Below, piece by piece: positions 1-5,221 of a stretch of 6,640 nucleotides of DNA. The position numbers and the translations under genes were made by a program. The notes under the pieces were generated by a model. It had not been told where the DNA came from, did not search any database, and saw only the letters and a program-made list of their open reading frames with translations. The stretch's first letter is position 1; every line of letters starts with the position of its first letter. This DNA is from Desulfovibrio desulfuricans (GTDB lineage: Bacteria > Desulfobacterota > Desulfovibrionia > Desulfovibrionales > Desulfovibrionaceae): positions 1 through 6,640 of the forward strand of contig QKDT01000021.1 of the NCBI GenBank assembly GCA_003251995.1, given 5' to 3'.

Positions 1-753
1 GAGCAAATCGCGACACAGGGCAAAGGTTTCTTCGCCCACTAGCTTGACGGCAACGCCATCGGCAAACAGACCTACATCCTGCATTTCCACGCGATGCCCC
101 GCCATGACAGAACGCCGCATGGCGTCAGAATCCACAGGCTCCACGCCGATAACGCGGATCTCGGGCCGCAGGTTCTTTATATAGGCGGCAATGCCCGCCG
201 CCATACCGCCGCCGCCAATGGGGACAAATACGGCATGGATATCCCCAGGGTGCTGGCGCAAAATTTCCATGGCAATGGTGCCCTGCCCAGCAATAACGTC
301 TGGGTCGTCAAAGGGCGGAATGTATACGCAGCCAGTTTCTTGAATAAGATCAAGCGTATGCTTCCAGGCATCACTAAATGATTCACCAGAAAGCACCACC
401 TGCCCACCCAGGCGCTTCACAGCCTCAACCTTGATGGCGGGCGTGGTGACGGGCATGACAATGGTAGCCTCGCACCCCAGCCTGCGCGCGCCAAGGGCAA
501 CCCCCTGAGCGTGGTTACCGGCTGAGGCGGTAATAATGCCCCGGCGCAGTTCTTCCTTGCTTAGGTGCGCCATCTTATTGTAAGCGCCTCTAATCTTAAA
601 GGAAAAAACAGGCTGGAGATCTTCGCGCTTGAGCAAAATTTTGTTGCCGGTGCGGCGCGAAAGACTGACCGCCTCGTCCAGGGGGGTTTCTACCGCCACG
701 TCGTACACGCGGCTCAAAAGGATTCGGTTCAGGTATTCGCTGTGCTTGTCCAT
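1..753 (-). CDS. ilvA: Threonine ammonia-lyase (threonine dehydratase), biosynthetic; N-terminal part, cut by window edge
   Basis: Reading the minus strand from ATG at 753 gives 251 open codons that run off the left edge. The product should deaminate L-threonine to 2-oxobutanoate with PLP, the committed step of isoleucine synthesis in the cytosol. Seen: a fold-type II PLP enzyme with FSFKIRGAY, whose K53 is the Schiff-base lysine, SAGNHAQG (77-84), PPFDDP (146-151), AGQGT (155-159) and the phosphate-binding PIGGGG loop (178-183). From memory it aligns almost without gaps with E. coli IlvA (K62) through this region, including GLFADGVAVK (228-237). The family is usually about 500 residues, so the end of the catalytic domain and any ACT-like regulatory domains lie outside; feedback by isoleucine cannot be judged. 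The start is supported by AAGGA (plus-strand 761-765) seven bases before the ATG. It is transcribed away from the rest of the window. A catabolic TdcB-like enzyme is less likely because of the residue match to IlvA. Confidence 0.95.
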   Translation of the reverse strand, partial: MDKHSEYLNRILLSRVYDVAVETPLDEAVSLSRRTGNKILLKREDLQPVFSFKIRGAYNKMAHLSKEELRRGIITASAGNHAQGVALGARRLGCEATIVMPVTTPAIKVEAVKRLGGQVVLSGESFSDAWKHTLDLIQETGCVYIPPFDDPDVIAGQGTIAMEILRQHPGDIHAVFVPIGGGGMAAGIAAYIKNLRPEIRVIGVEPVDSDAMRRSVMAGHRVEMQDVGLFADGVAVKLVGEETFALCRDLL

Positions 754-826
754 GAAAATGTCCTTGCGGGGGTTCGCGCATGGGCCGCCCTTGCGGTCGA
801 AAAACGCATTTTTTGTAAGGCCAATC

Positions 827-855
827 TTTATATACCCGCAAGAAACGCTTCTCAA
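827..855 (-). promoter_or_regulatory. Probable sigma70 promoter for ilvA
   Basis: On the minus strand TTGAGA (plus-strand 850-855) is followed after exactly 17 bases by TATAAA (plus-strand 827-832). This is close to the TTGACA/TATAAT consensus at the optimal spacing. Transcription would begin near 820 and leave a leader of about 65 bases before the ilvA ATG. The leader contains a small hairpin (785-796) and two copies of CCGCAAGG. No leader peptide rich in branched-chain codons and no T-box-like structure was seen. The assignment rests on sequence match and position only. Confidence 0.6.
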
Positions 856-966
856 GCCCTTACTTTTTACCCTCAACCGATGAGCTTACGGCAGTATTTT
901 CAATAATCGCATTGCCTTTTAGTTAATCTGGCAACATGCGGCTCGGTGTGCGCCCTCTGGCGTATC

Positions 967-995
967 TGTACAGCTATGACCCGTTGCGCTATAGT
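967..995 (+). promoter_or_regulatory. Candidate promoter just before the methyltransferase start
   Basis: TGTACA (967-972, four of six consensus bases) lies 17 bases before TATAGT (990-995, five of six). Transcription would begin at about 1001-1002, at the ATG chosen for the methyltransferase, which would make a leaderless or nearly leaderless mRNA. That agrees with the lack of any Shine-Dalgarno sequence before 1002. If the gene instead starts at 936, this match is inside the coding region and probably meaningless. The rest of the divergent region (856-966) shows no other clear promoter on this strand. Confidence 0.25.
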
Positions 996-1001
996 TGGCG
1001 A

Positions 1002-1709
1002 ATGACCGATCCGACTTCCGAATTTTCCCAGTCTGAAACTCATGGCCTGACCGAATATACGCCACACATCTCGGTACGCGCCGCAGGGCGCATCTGGCGG
1101 CTGACACGGGCCGCCGATCTTGAGCAGCTTTGGGATGCCATGACTGCCACGCCCGATGATTTTGAGGACGAACGCCTGCCCTACTGGACAGAGCTTTGGC
1201 CCTCAAGCGTTGCCCTGGCGGGCTGGCTGACGCAGCAGCAAACCATTGCCGGGCAGCATTGCCTGGACATGGGCTGTGGGCTGGGCCTGACCGCCATGGT
1301 GGGCCAATGGCTCGGGGCAAAAATGACTGCCATGGATTATGAGGAAGACGCCCTGCGCTTTGCAGCCCGCAACGCAGACCTCAATAACGTGCCGCAACCG
1401 CTGTGGACAGTGATGGACTGGCGGCGGCCCGCCGTGCGCGCGCAGAGCATGCACCGCATTTGGGGCGGCGACATCATGTATGAAAAACGCTTTGTAGCCC
1501 CGGTATTGCATTTTCTTGACCATGCCCTTGCCCCAGACGGCGCGGCATGGGTGGCAGAACCGGGCCGCACCGTGTACGATGCTTTTCTGCACGCTTTGCA
1601 AAGCGGTGGATGGCAAGGCCGACGGGTGTATCACGAAAAAGTGGAGCCCCTCTACGCCCAGCCCGTGCCCGTGACCGTACATGTTTGGGAAATCAGCCGC
1701 CGGGCCTGA
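1002..1709 (+). CDS. Class I SAM-dependent methyltransferase, lysine-methyltransferase-like
   Basis: This 235-residue protein is predicted to transfer a methyl group from S-adenosylmethionine to a substrate I cannot identify, probably a protein lysine. Seen: a pre-domain segment LPYWTELWPSS (59-69), SAM-binding motif I LDMGCGLGLT (88-97), an acidic motif II region MDYEEDA (111-117), and DIMY (157-160), which fits the D-x-x-Y post-motif of seven-beta-strand lysine methyltransferases (Methyltransf_16 / METTL-type group). The C-terminal half gives the usual strands, with AEPGR (185-189). It has no signal peptide and should be cytosolic. Start choice is uncertain: the frame stays open to ATG 936, which would add 22 residues, but neither ATG has a Shine-Dalgarno sequence. 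I prefer 1002 because the added residues look unlike the family and a promoter match would fall inside them. It lies 58 bases before nikR on the same strand and may be co-transcribed. PrmA-like or small-molecule methylation is possible. Confidence 0.8.
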   Translation: MTDPTSEFSQSETHGLTEYTPHISVRAAGRIWRLTRAADLEQLWDAMTATPDDFEDERLPYWTELWPSSVALAGWLTQQQTIAGQHCLDMGCGLGLTAMVGQWLGAKMTAMDYEEDALRFAARNADLNNVPQPLWTVMDWRRPAVRAQSMHRIWGGDIMYEKRFVAPVLHFLDHALAPDGAAWVAEPGRTVYDAFLHALQSGGWQGRRVYHEKVEPLYAQPVPVTVHVWEISRRA

Positions 1710-1767
1710 GTTCGGCGCGTTCTTCAACCACAGCACTTAGCCCTCGCTGGGCGATACGGGAAATACC

Positions 1768-2184
1768 ATGGGAAACCTGGCACGCTTCGGCGTTTCTTTG
1801 GATGAAGACCTGCTGGAACCTTTTGACCAGCTTTGCAAACGTAAAAGCTACCCCAACCGTTCAGAAGCCATACGCGACCTTATCCGCAAGGCCCTGGTGG
1901 AAGAACGCTGGAGCAACGACGCCTCTGGCGCGGGTACGCTCACCCTTGTTTACGACCACCATAAAAACGATCTGGCCCGTCGGCTCATGGCTATTCAGCA
2001 CGACGACCATGATCTTATTGTCACCACGCTTCATGTGCATCTGGATCATTACAACTGCCTTGAAGTGCTGGTACTCAAGGGCGAGCCCAAGCGCCTGCGC
2101 GCCCTCGCCGACAAACTGATCTCTTGCCGTGGTGTCAAGCACGGCACGTTTACAGCCACCACTACAGGACAGGATCTGGCATAA
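1768..2184 (+). CDS. nikR: Nickel-responsive transcriptional regulator NikR
   Basis: The 138-residue product matches NikR end to end. NikR is a tetrameric DNA-binding repressor that senses Ni(II) and controls nickel uptake and sometimes hydrogenase or urease genes. Seen: an N-terminal ribbon-helix-helix domain (about 1-48) with RFGVSLDEDLL as the DNA-contact strand and NRSEAIRDLIRKAL (30-43) as the second helix, then a C-terminal ACT-like metal-binding domain (about 57-135). The four high-affinity nickel ligands, H76, H87, H89 and C95 in E. coli from memory, correspond by exact spacing to H78, H89, H91 and C97. The sensor therefore looks intact. The ATG at 1768 has only a weak GGGAA before it. 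Its TAA overlaps the folE2 ATG by one base, so the two are almost certainly co-transcribed. No nickel transporter or hydrogenase gene is in the window, and I found no inverted repeat resembling a NikR operator near it. A Co- or Zn-responsive variant cannot be excluded. Confidence 0.95.
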   Translation: MGNLARFGVSLDEDLLEPFDQLCKRKSYPNRSEAIRDLIRKALVEERWSNDASGAGTLTLVYDHHKNDLARRLMAIQHDDHDLIVTTLHVHLDHYNCLEVLVLKGEPKRLRALADKLISCRGVKHGTFTATTTGQDLA

Positions 2185-2963
2185 TGGAAGACGTACAAAG
2201 CCACGCCCCGCAGGTTGCCCTTAATATTGACCGCGTGGGTGTTCGCGAGCTGAAGCTGCCCCTGCTGGTGCGCGACCGCTGCCAGGGGACGCAACAGACC
2301 GTGGCTACCGTAGACCTTGGGGTGGACTTGCCTTCATCCTTTAAAGGTACGCATATGAGCCGCTTTGTTGAGGCTCTGGAACAATGGAGCGATGAAATCA
2401 GCTATCAGTCTGTGCGGCGGCTGCTGCTCAACATTAAAGAGCGGCTTGGCGCACGCCGGGCTTATGCCCGTTTTTGCTTTCCCTATTTTATCATGAAAAA
2501 GGCCCCGGCCTCTGGAAGCCCCGCAACTGTTGCCTATGAATGCCGCCTCACCGGCGAGCTGGACGACAAAGGGCAGTCTTTTATTCTTGAAACCGACGTG
2601 CCCGTCATGACCGTTTGCCCCTGCTCCAAGGCCATCAGCCGAGAGGGCGCGCACAGCCAGCGGGCCATGGTGCGTATGCGCCTACGCATGCGGGCTTTTT
2701 CCTGGCTTGAAGACTTTATCGACATTGCAGAAGAATCTGGCTCTTCCGCCGTCTACACTCTGCTCAAACGCGAAGACGAAAAATTCGTTACCGAAAGCGC
2801 CTTTGCACGCCCCACATTTGTGGAAGACGTGGTGCGTAATGTGGCCCAAAGGCTCACTGCCCACGGTCAGGTTGAATGGTTCAGCGTTGAGGTGGAGAGT
2901 ATGGAATCCATCCACAACCACAATGCTTTTGCCCGTATTGAGCGTGATCTTTCCGCACGCTGA
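2184..2963 (+). CDS. folE2: GTP cyclohydrolase IB (FolE2 / MptA family)
   Basis: The 259-residue enzyme converts GTP to 7,8-dihydroneopterin triphosphate and formate, the entry step of folate synthesis and also of preQ0/queuosine synthesis. Seen: FKGTHMSRF (53-61), typical of this tunnelling-fold family; DVPVMTVCPCSKAIS (138-152) with the metal/active-site cysteine region (C145 or C147; C145 fits the spacing to the other residues of the Neisseria enzyme as I recall it); GAHSQR (155-160, H157); RPTFVEDVVR (209-218, E214); and SIHNHNAF (242-249, H244/H246). The length is normal. The start at 2184 is chosen over an in-frame ATG at 2124 because AGGA occurs at 2166-2169 and 2171-2174, nine bases upstream, and because family N-termini begin nearby. 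It overlaps the nikR stop by one base (TAATG), which suggests translational coupling. FolE2 is less dependent on zinc than FolE and is often under metal control in other bacteria, so pairing with a metal regulator is notable. Confidence 0.95.
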   Translation: MEDVQSHAPQVALNIDRVGVRELKLPLLVRDRCQGTQQTVATVDLGVDLPSSFKGTHMSRFVEALEQWSDEISYQSVRRLLLNIKERLGARRAYARFCFPYFIMKKAPASGSPATVAYECRLTGELDDKGQSFILETDVPVMTVCPCSKAISREGAHSQRAMVRMRLRMRAFSWLEDFIDIAEESGSSAVYTLLKREDEKFVTESAFARPTFVEDVVRNVAQRLTAHGQVEWFSVEVESMESIHNHNAFARIERDLSAR

Positions 2964-3000
2964 CAAGCAAGCACCAACGTGCATCCCCTGAAGGATACGC

Positions 3001-3072
3001 ATGGTTAGCCAGCAATACGGGACAAAAAAAGTTTTTTGCATTCGGGTAATACTTGTGCTAATTGTGCCGTAA
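3001..3072 (+). CDS. Possible small protein or leader peptide, 23 codons
   Basis: An ATG at 3001 follows AAGGA (2991-2995) at a five-base spacing and opens a 23-codon frame ending in TAA at 3070-3072. The peptide has a polar, basic first half (QQYGTKK) and a hydrophobic end (VILVLIVP), so it could be a tiny membrane-associated peptide or a leader. The TAA overlaps the TAAGGTG ribosome binding site of the next gene at 3083, an arrangement that permits coupling of translation. Against it, the frame is short, AT-rich compared with its neighbours, and contains a run of seven A and six T that could simply be promoter DNA. I do not recognise a family. It lies in the 119-base gap between folE2 and the rod-like gene. 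Confidence 0.3.
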   Translation: MVSQQYGTKKVFCIRVILVLIVP

Positions 3073-3076
3073 GGTG
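3070..3076 (+). promoter_or_regulatory. Ribosome binding site deciding the start of the rod-like gene
   Basis: TAAGGTG contains AAGG at 3071-3074. Two adjacent ATG codons follow, at 3080 and 3083. The second is eight bases from AAGG (3075-3082) and the first only five, so 3083 is the better start. The TAA at 3070-3072 is also the stop of the possible 23-codon frame upstream. Confidence 0.55.
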
Positions 3077-3082
3077 TGAATG

Positions 3083-3481
3083 ATGAGTAGCAATAGCAGT
3101 CTACAGATCGGCGCATCGGCCCTGAATGCCTTTTCGTGGGGCACGGCTGTTACGGCGCATAATGTAGCCAACGTTAGCACGGCTGGCTTTGAGCCTAGTC
3201 GCGCCGTCTACTCAAGCAACTCCAACGATCAGGGCGTTAGCTTTGAAACCGCGTTGAATGACGCGGGATCACAAGTAAACTCTAGCTCTGACAAGACTGC
3301 CATCAGCGGCGTTTATGATGCCACTTCAGCTATTCCCCTGGAGGCATCAAGCCCAAGCGGCACGGATCTTTCGCAGGAATTCACTCAGATGATCTCTACC
3401 CAGCACGCCTATGAGGCAAATGCGCAGGTTGTGCGCACAAGTGATGCCATGCTGGGTACGCTGTTAGACATCAAGGCTTGA
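3083..3481 (+). CDS. Small flagellar basal-body rod/hook-like protein
   Basis: This 132-residue protein has the two conserved ends of flagellar axial proteins and little between them. Residues 8-43 (ASALNAF...TAHNVANVSTAGF) match the N-terminal Flg_bb_rod motif. Residues 95-132 (DLSQEFTQMISTQHAYEAN...LLDIKA) match the C-terminal Flg_bbr_C motif, which forms the other half of the coiled D0 core; that end resembles FlgE/FlgF/FlgG more than FlgC. Such proteins leave the cell through the flagellar type III apparatus without a cleaved signal, and none is seen. The middle (about 45-94) is Ser/Asn/Asp-rich with no hook-type domain. The length is near FlgB/FlgC, but no other flagellar gene is in the window. 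It is followed at once by a terminator, so it may be a monocistron or the last gene of the folE2 unit. The ATG at 3080 is an alternative start. A rod subunit, a hook-associated accessory protein or a diverged paralogue are all possible. Confidence 0.8.
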   Translation: MSSNSSLQIGASALNAFSWGTAVTAHNVANVSTAGFEPSRAVYSSNSNDQGVSFETALNDAGSQVNSSSDKTAISGVYDATSAIPLEASSPSGTDLSQEFTQMISTQHAYEANAQVVRTSDAMLGTLLDIKA

Positions 3482-3493
3482 CCAACTACAGAC

Positions 3494-3518
3494 AAACGGG
3501 ATTTTTCCCGTTTTTTTT
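3494..3518 (+). terminator. Rho-independent terminator after the rod-like gene
   Basis: AAACGGGA (3494-3501) and TCCCGTTT (3506-3513) form an eight-base-pair stem around a TTTT loop, followed by a continuous T run to 3518. It begins 12 bases after the stop of the rod-like gene. This is a textbook intrinsic terminator and marks the boundary between the upstream unit and the lipoprotein unit that starts at 3568. Confidence 0.9.
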
Positions 3519-3567
3519 GCGTGACCCGCCGTAGCCCTTGCTTCGGCGCAACCCACACGGAGTGCCG

Positions 3568-4695
3568 ATGGGTAAATGTTTAAAACTATGCGTACTGGCC
3601 CTGGCTTGCACCATGGCTTTTGGGTGCGCAGCAAAACACAGTCAGCGCGAAGATAACAGCATGCGGGCGGAACAACGCTTTCGCCGCTCTTATGAAGCTG
3701 CTTTCAATAATAATGAACAGCAGGATAACCAGCAGCTTTTGCGCAAGGCACGGTCAGCCATCGGCACCCCATATGTCTCCGGCGGTATGTCGCCGGGAGG
3801 GTTTGACTGCTCAGGCTTTGTCTGCTGGGCTTACAAAAGTGTTGGCGTAAGCCTGCCGCGCACGGCGCGAGAACAGTCCGTTGTGGGTAAACGCATTACC
3901 AATGTTGAAGATATGCGCGTTGGCGATATTGTTGCCTTTCGCCACCCCCGCCGCGGTTATCACACCGGCATTTATGTGGGCGACGGCAAATTTATCCACA
4001 GCCCCCACCGCCGCACAACCGTACGCATCAATTCGCTGGACGACCCGTACTTCAAAGGCACCTTCCTCGGCGCACGACGCGTCAAAATGGACGGCACGGA
4101 AAACGCCGTTGCCGAGGCCGAAACACGCCTGAACGACTATGCGGAAGAAAAAGCTGTGCGCGATATTTATCGTAGCCACAAATCCTCTCGCAATAGCGTT
4201 GCCAGCAAAGACGATCACAAAAAGAGCAGCAAGAACCGCGGTAAAGAAAAAAACCGCTCCAAAGACAAAACCCCTTCCAAATCTCGTGACAAATACGTAG
4301 AAGTTGCCAGCCTGGACAAAAAGCATAGCTCCGCCCGTAAGTCTGAGGTGGAAAAGGCTGAAAAATCCTCTGGCAAATCGTCAAGCAAGTCGTCCGCCAA
4401 AGAAAACAAGTCGGACAAAAAAAGCGGCTCTTCCGCTTCCAAATCCCGTTCTTCCGCTGCTGAACGCGAAAAATCGGAACATAAGAGCGAAAGCCGCAAA
4501 TCTGATTCTCCCAAGGCTGAACGCAAGACTGAAAGCCACAAGCCCGAAGCCGCCAAAAGCGACAAAAAATCCAGCTCGTCCAAGGGTGAATCCGCTAAAA
4601 AAAGCAAGAACGATGCCGACAAAGAGGCTTCGTCCAAGTCTGAAAACAGCAAAAGCAAGAAACACCCCGAAAAAAAACGGGATAACAAATCATAG
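3568..4695 (+). CDS. NlpC/P60 family lipoprotein (putative peptidoglycan endopeptidase) with long Lys/Ser-rich tail
   Basis: The 375-residue protein is probably a cell-wall peptide hydrolase anchored in the envelope. Seen: a hydrophobic signal (about 5-19) ending in TMAFGC, so C20 is the likely lipidated residue, although this lipobox lacks the usual leucine; a spacer (21-57); an NlpC/P60 domain (about 58-172) with the nucleophile in FDCSGFV (C81), HTGIYVG (H132) and FIHSP (H144). The C-H-H spacing of 51 and 12 equals that of E. coli MepS/Spr (68/119/131) from memory. From about 203 to 375 the sequence is low complexity: by hand count about 48 Ser and 44 Lys in 173 residues, with scattered Glu/Asp and one Tyr, so it is probably disordered and cationic. 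The start at 3568 is preferred over TTG 3538 because GGAG (3559-3562) precedes it at five bases and the signal sequence begins there. It leads the second plus-strand unit. The exact bond cut is unknown; D,D- or D-Glu-type peptide cleavage are the family options. Confidence 0.88.
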   Translation: MGKCLKLCVLALACTMAFGCAAKHSQREDNSMRAEQRFRRSYEAAFNNNEQQDNQQLLRKARSAIGTPYVSGGMSPGGFDCSGFVCWAYKSVGVSLPRTAREQSVVGKRITNVEDMRVGDIVAFRHPRRGYHTGIYVGDGKFIHSPHRRTTVRINSLDDPYFKGTFLGARRVKMDGTENAVAEAETRLNDYAEEKAVRDIYRSHKSSRNSVASKDDHKKSSKNRGKEKNRSKDKTPSKSRDKYVEVASLDKKHSSARKSEVEKAEKSSGKSSSKSSAKENKSDKKSGSSASKSRSSAAEREKSEHKSESRKSDSPKAERKTESHKPEAAKSDKKSSSSKGESAKKSKNDADKEASSKSENSKSKKHPEKKRDNKS

Positions 4696-4697
4696 GA
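4694..4697 (+). promoter_or_regulatory. Ribosome binding site of the rhodanese gene, overlapping the upstream stop
   Basis: AGGA overlaps the TAG stop (4693-4695) of the lipoprotein gene and lies seven bases before ATG 4705. This supports ATG 4705 over TTG 4702 and suggests that ribosomes ending the lipoprotein can feed the next gene. Confidence 0.6.
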
Positions 4698-4704
4698 TCA
4701 GTTG

Positions 4705-5217
4705 ATGCTCCCCATTATTACGCCTGCAGAAGCACAAAAAATGCTGCAGGACAACAAGGCTCGCCTTGTTGACGTGCGTGAGCCAGACGAACTCGCGGCT
4801 TTGCGTGTCCCTGGTGCCGAAGCGGCCCCTCTTTCAGTTATTTCGTGGATGAACATGCGCCCCGCCACCGCTGAACTCCCCATCATATTCACCTGCAATT
4901 CCGGCAACCGCACCACCAAAAACAGTGAATTGCTGCAACGATTGGCGGCAGGACCCGCTTGGCAGATGGAAGGCGGCGTTAGCGCCTGGGCCAAGCAGGG
5001 GTTGCCGGTTGAGGCCCCCCACCAGACGCTGCCCATTTTTCGCCAGATACAGATCGGCGCTGGAGGGCTGGTGCTGACCGGCCTGCTGGGGTCTCTTGCA
5101 TGGCCCCAGATGCTTTGGCTTTCGGCCTTTGTGGGCGCAGGACTCATGTTTGCGGGCATTACCGGCTTTTGCGGTCTGGGCTTGCTGCTTTCAGCTATGC
5201 CCTGGAACAAAAAATAG
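4705..5217 (+). CDS. ygaP: Rhodanese-domain inner-membrane protein, YgaP-like
   Basis: The 170-residue protein joins a rhodanese domain (about 3-106) to a C-terminal membrane hairpin (about 113-163, DUF2892-type). Rhodanese domains carry a persulfide on a catalytic cysteine and move sulfane sulfur to acceptors such as thiols or cyanide. Seen: LVDVREPDEL (21-30), the start-of-domain signature; CNSGNRT (64-70), an active-site loop with C64 as nucleophile; GGVSAWAKQGLPV (90-102), the domain-end signature; then two hydrophobic segments with GFVGAG-like and GFCGL motifs (C156). From memory the whole architecture, including the MPWN near the C-terminus (165-168), follows E. coli YgaP closely. The active site should face the cytosol. 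It begins nine bases after the lipoprotein stop and ends four bases before gluQ, so it is surely in their operon. A sulfide-rich lifestyle would suit a sulfane-sulfur carrier, but the acceptor is unknown. Confidence 0.9.
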   Translation: MLPIITPAEAQKMLQDNKARLVDVREPDELAALRVPGAEAAPLSVISWMNMRPATAELPIIFTCNSGNRTTKNSELLQRLAAGPAWQMEGGVSAWAKQGLPVEAPHQTLPIFRQIQIGAGGLVLTGLLGSLAWPQMLWLSAFVGAGLMFAGITGFCGLGLLLSAMPWNKK

Positions 5218-5221
5218 ACCA

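Noticed and set aside
1698..1717. CGCCG...CGGCG inverted repeat around the methyltransferase stop
   Set aside because: A five-pair stem with a ten-base loop and only TTCTTC after it; too weak to call a terminator.
1203..1736. Open frame of 177 codons on the minus strand opposite the methyltransferase
   Set aside because: The protein has no recognisable motif, and the plus strand carries clear SAM-binding motifs over the same bases.
1710..1767. Search for a NikR operator before nikR
   Set aside because: Neither an E. coli-type GTATGA...TCATAC repeat nor a GTGTTAC...GTAACAC-type repeat is present here. A lone GTATGA inside the methyltransferase gene has no partner.
1547..2119. Open frame of 190 codons on the plus strand overlapping the methyltransferase end and nikR
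   Set aside because: It is out of frame with two well-supported genes, and its translation resembles no family I know.
2124..2183. N-terminal extension of folE2 to ATG 2124
   Set aside because: It overlaps nikR in another frame, while ATG 2184 has a suitable ribosome binding site and gives a normal FolE2 length.
3024..3048. Sigma28-like match AAAAGTTT followed by TCGGGTAA
   Set aside because: The spacer is about 7 bases instead of the usual 11, and the second element matches only five of eight positions.
3053..3067. Direct repeat TTGTGC-TAA-TTGTGC before the rod-like gene
   Set aside because: Two six-base copies in an AT-rich gap are easily chance, and they do not match a flagellar sigma28 or sigma54 promoter.
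4215..4688. Open frame of 157 codons on the minus strand opposite the lipoprotein tail
   Set aside because: It is the mirror of the Lys/Ser-rich tail (Leu/Phe/Ser-rich translation), explained by the low-complexity composition. The plus-strand gene has a ribosome binding site, lipobox and catalytic motifs.
5096..5221. N-terminal extension of gluQ to an in-frame ATG at 5096
   Set aside because: The extension lies wholly within the rhodanese gene in another frame, and GluQ-RS proteins start shortly before the GRLAPSPTG motif.
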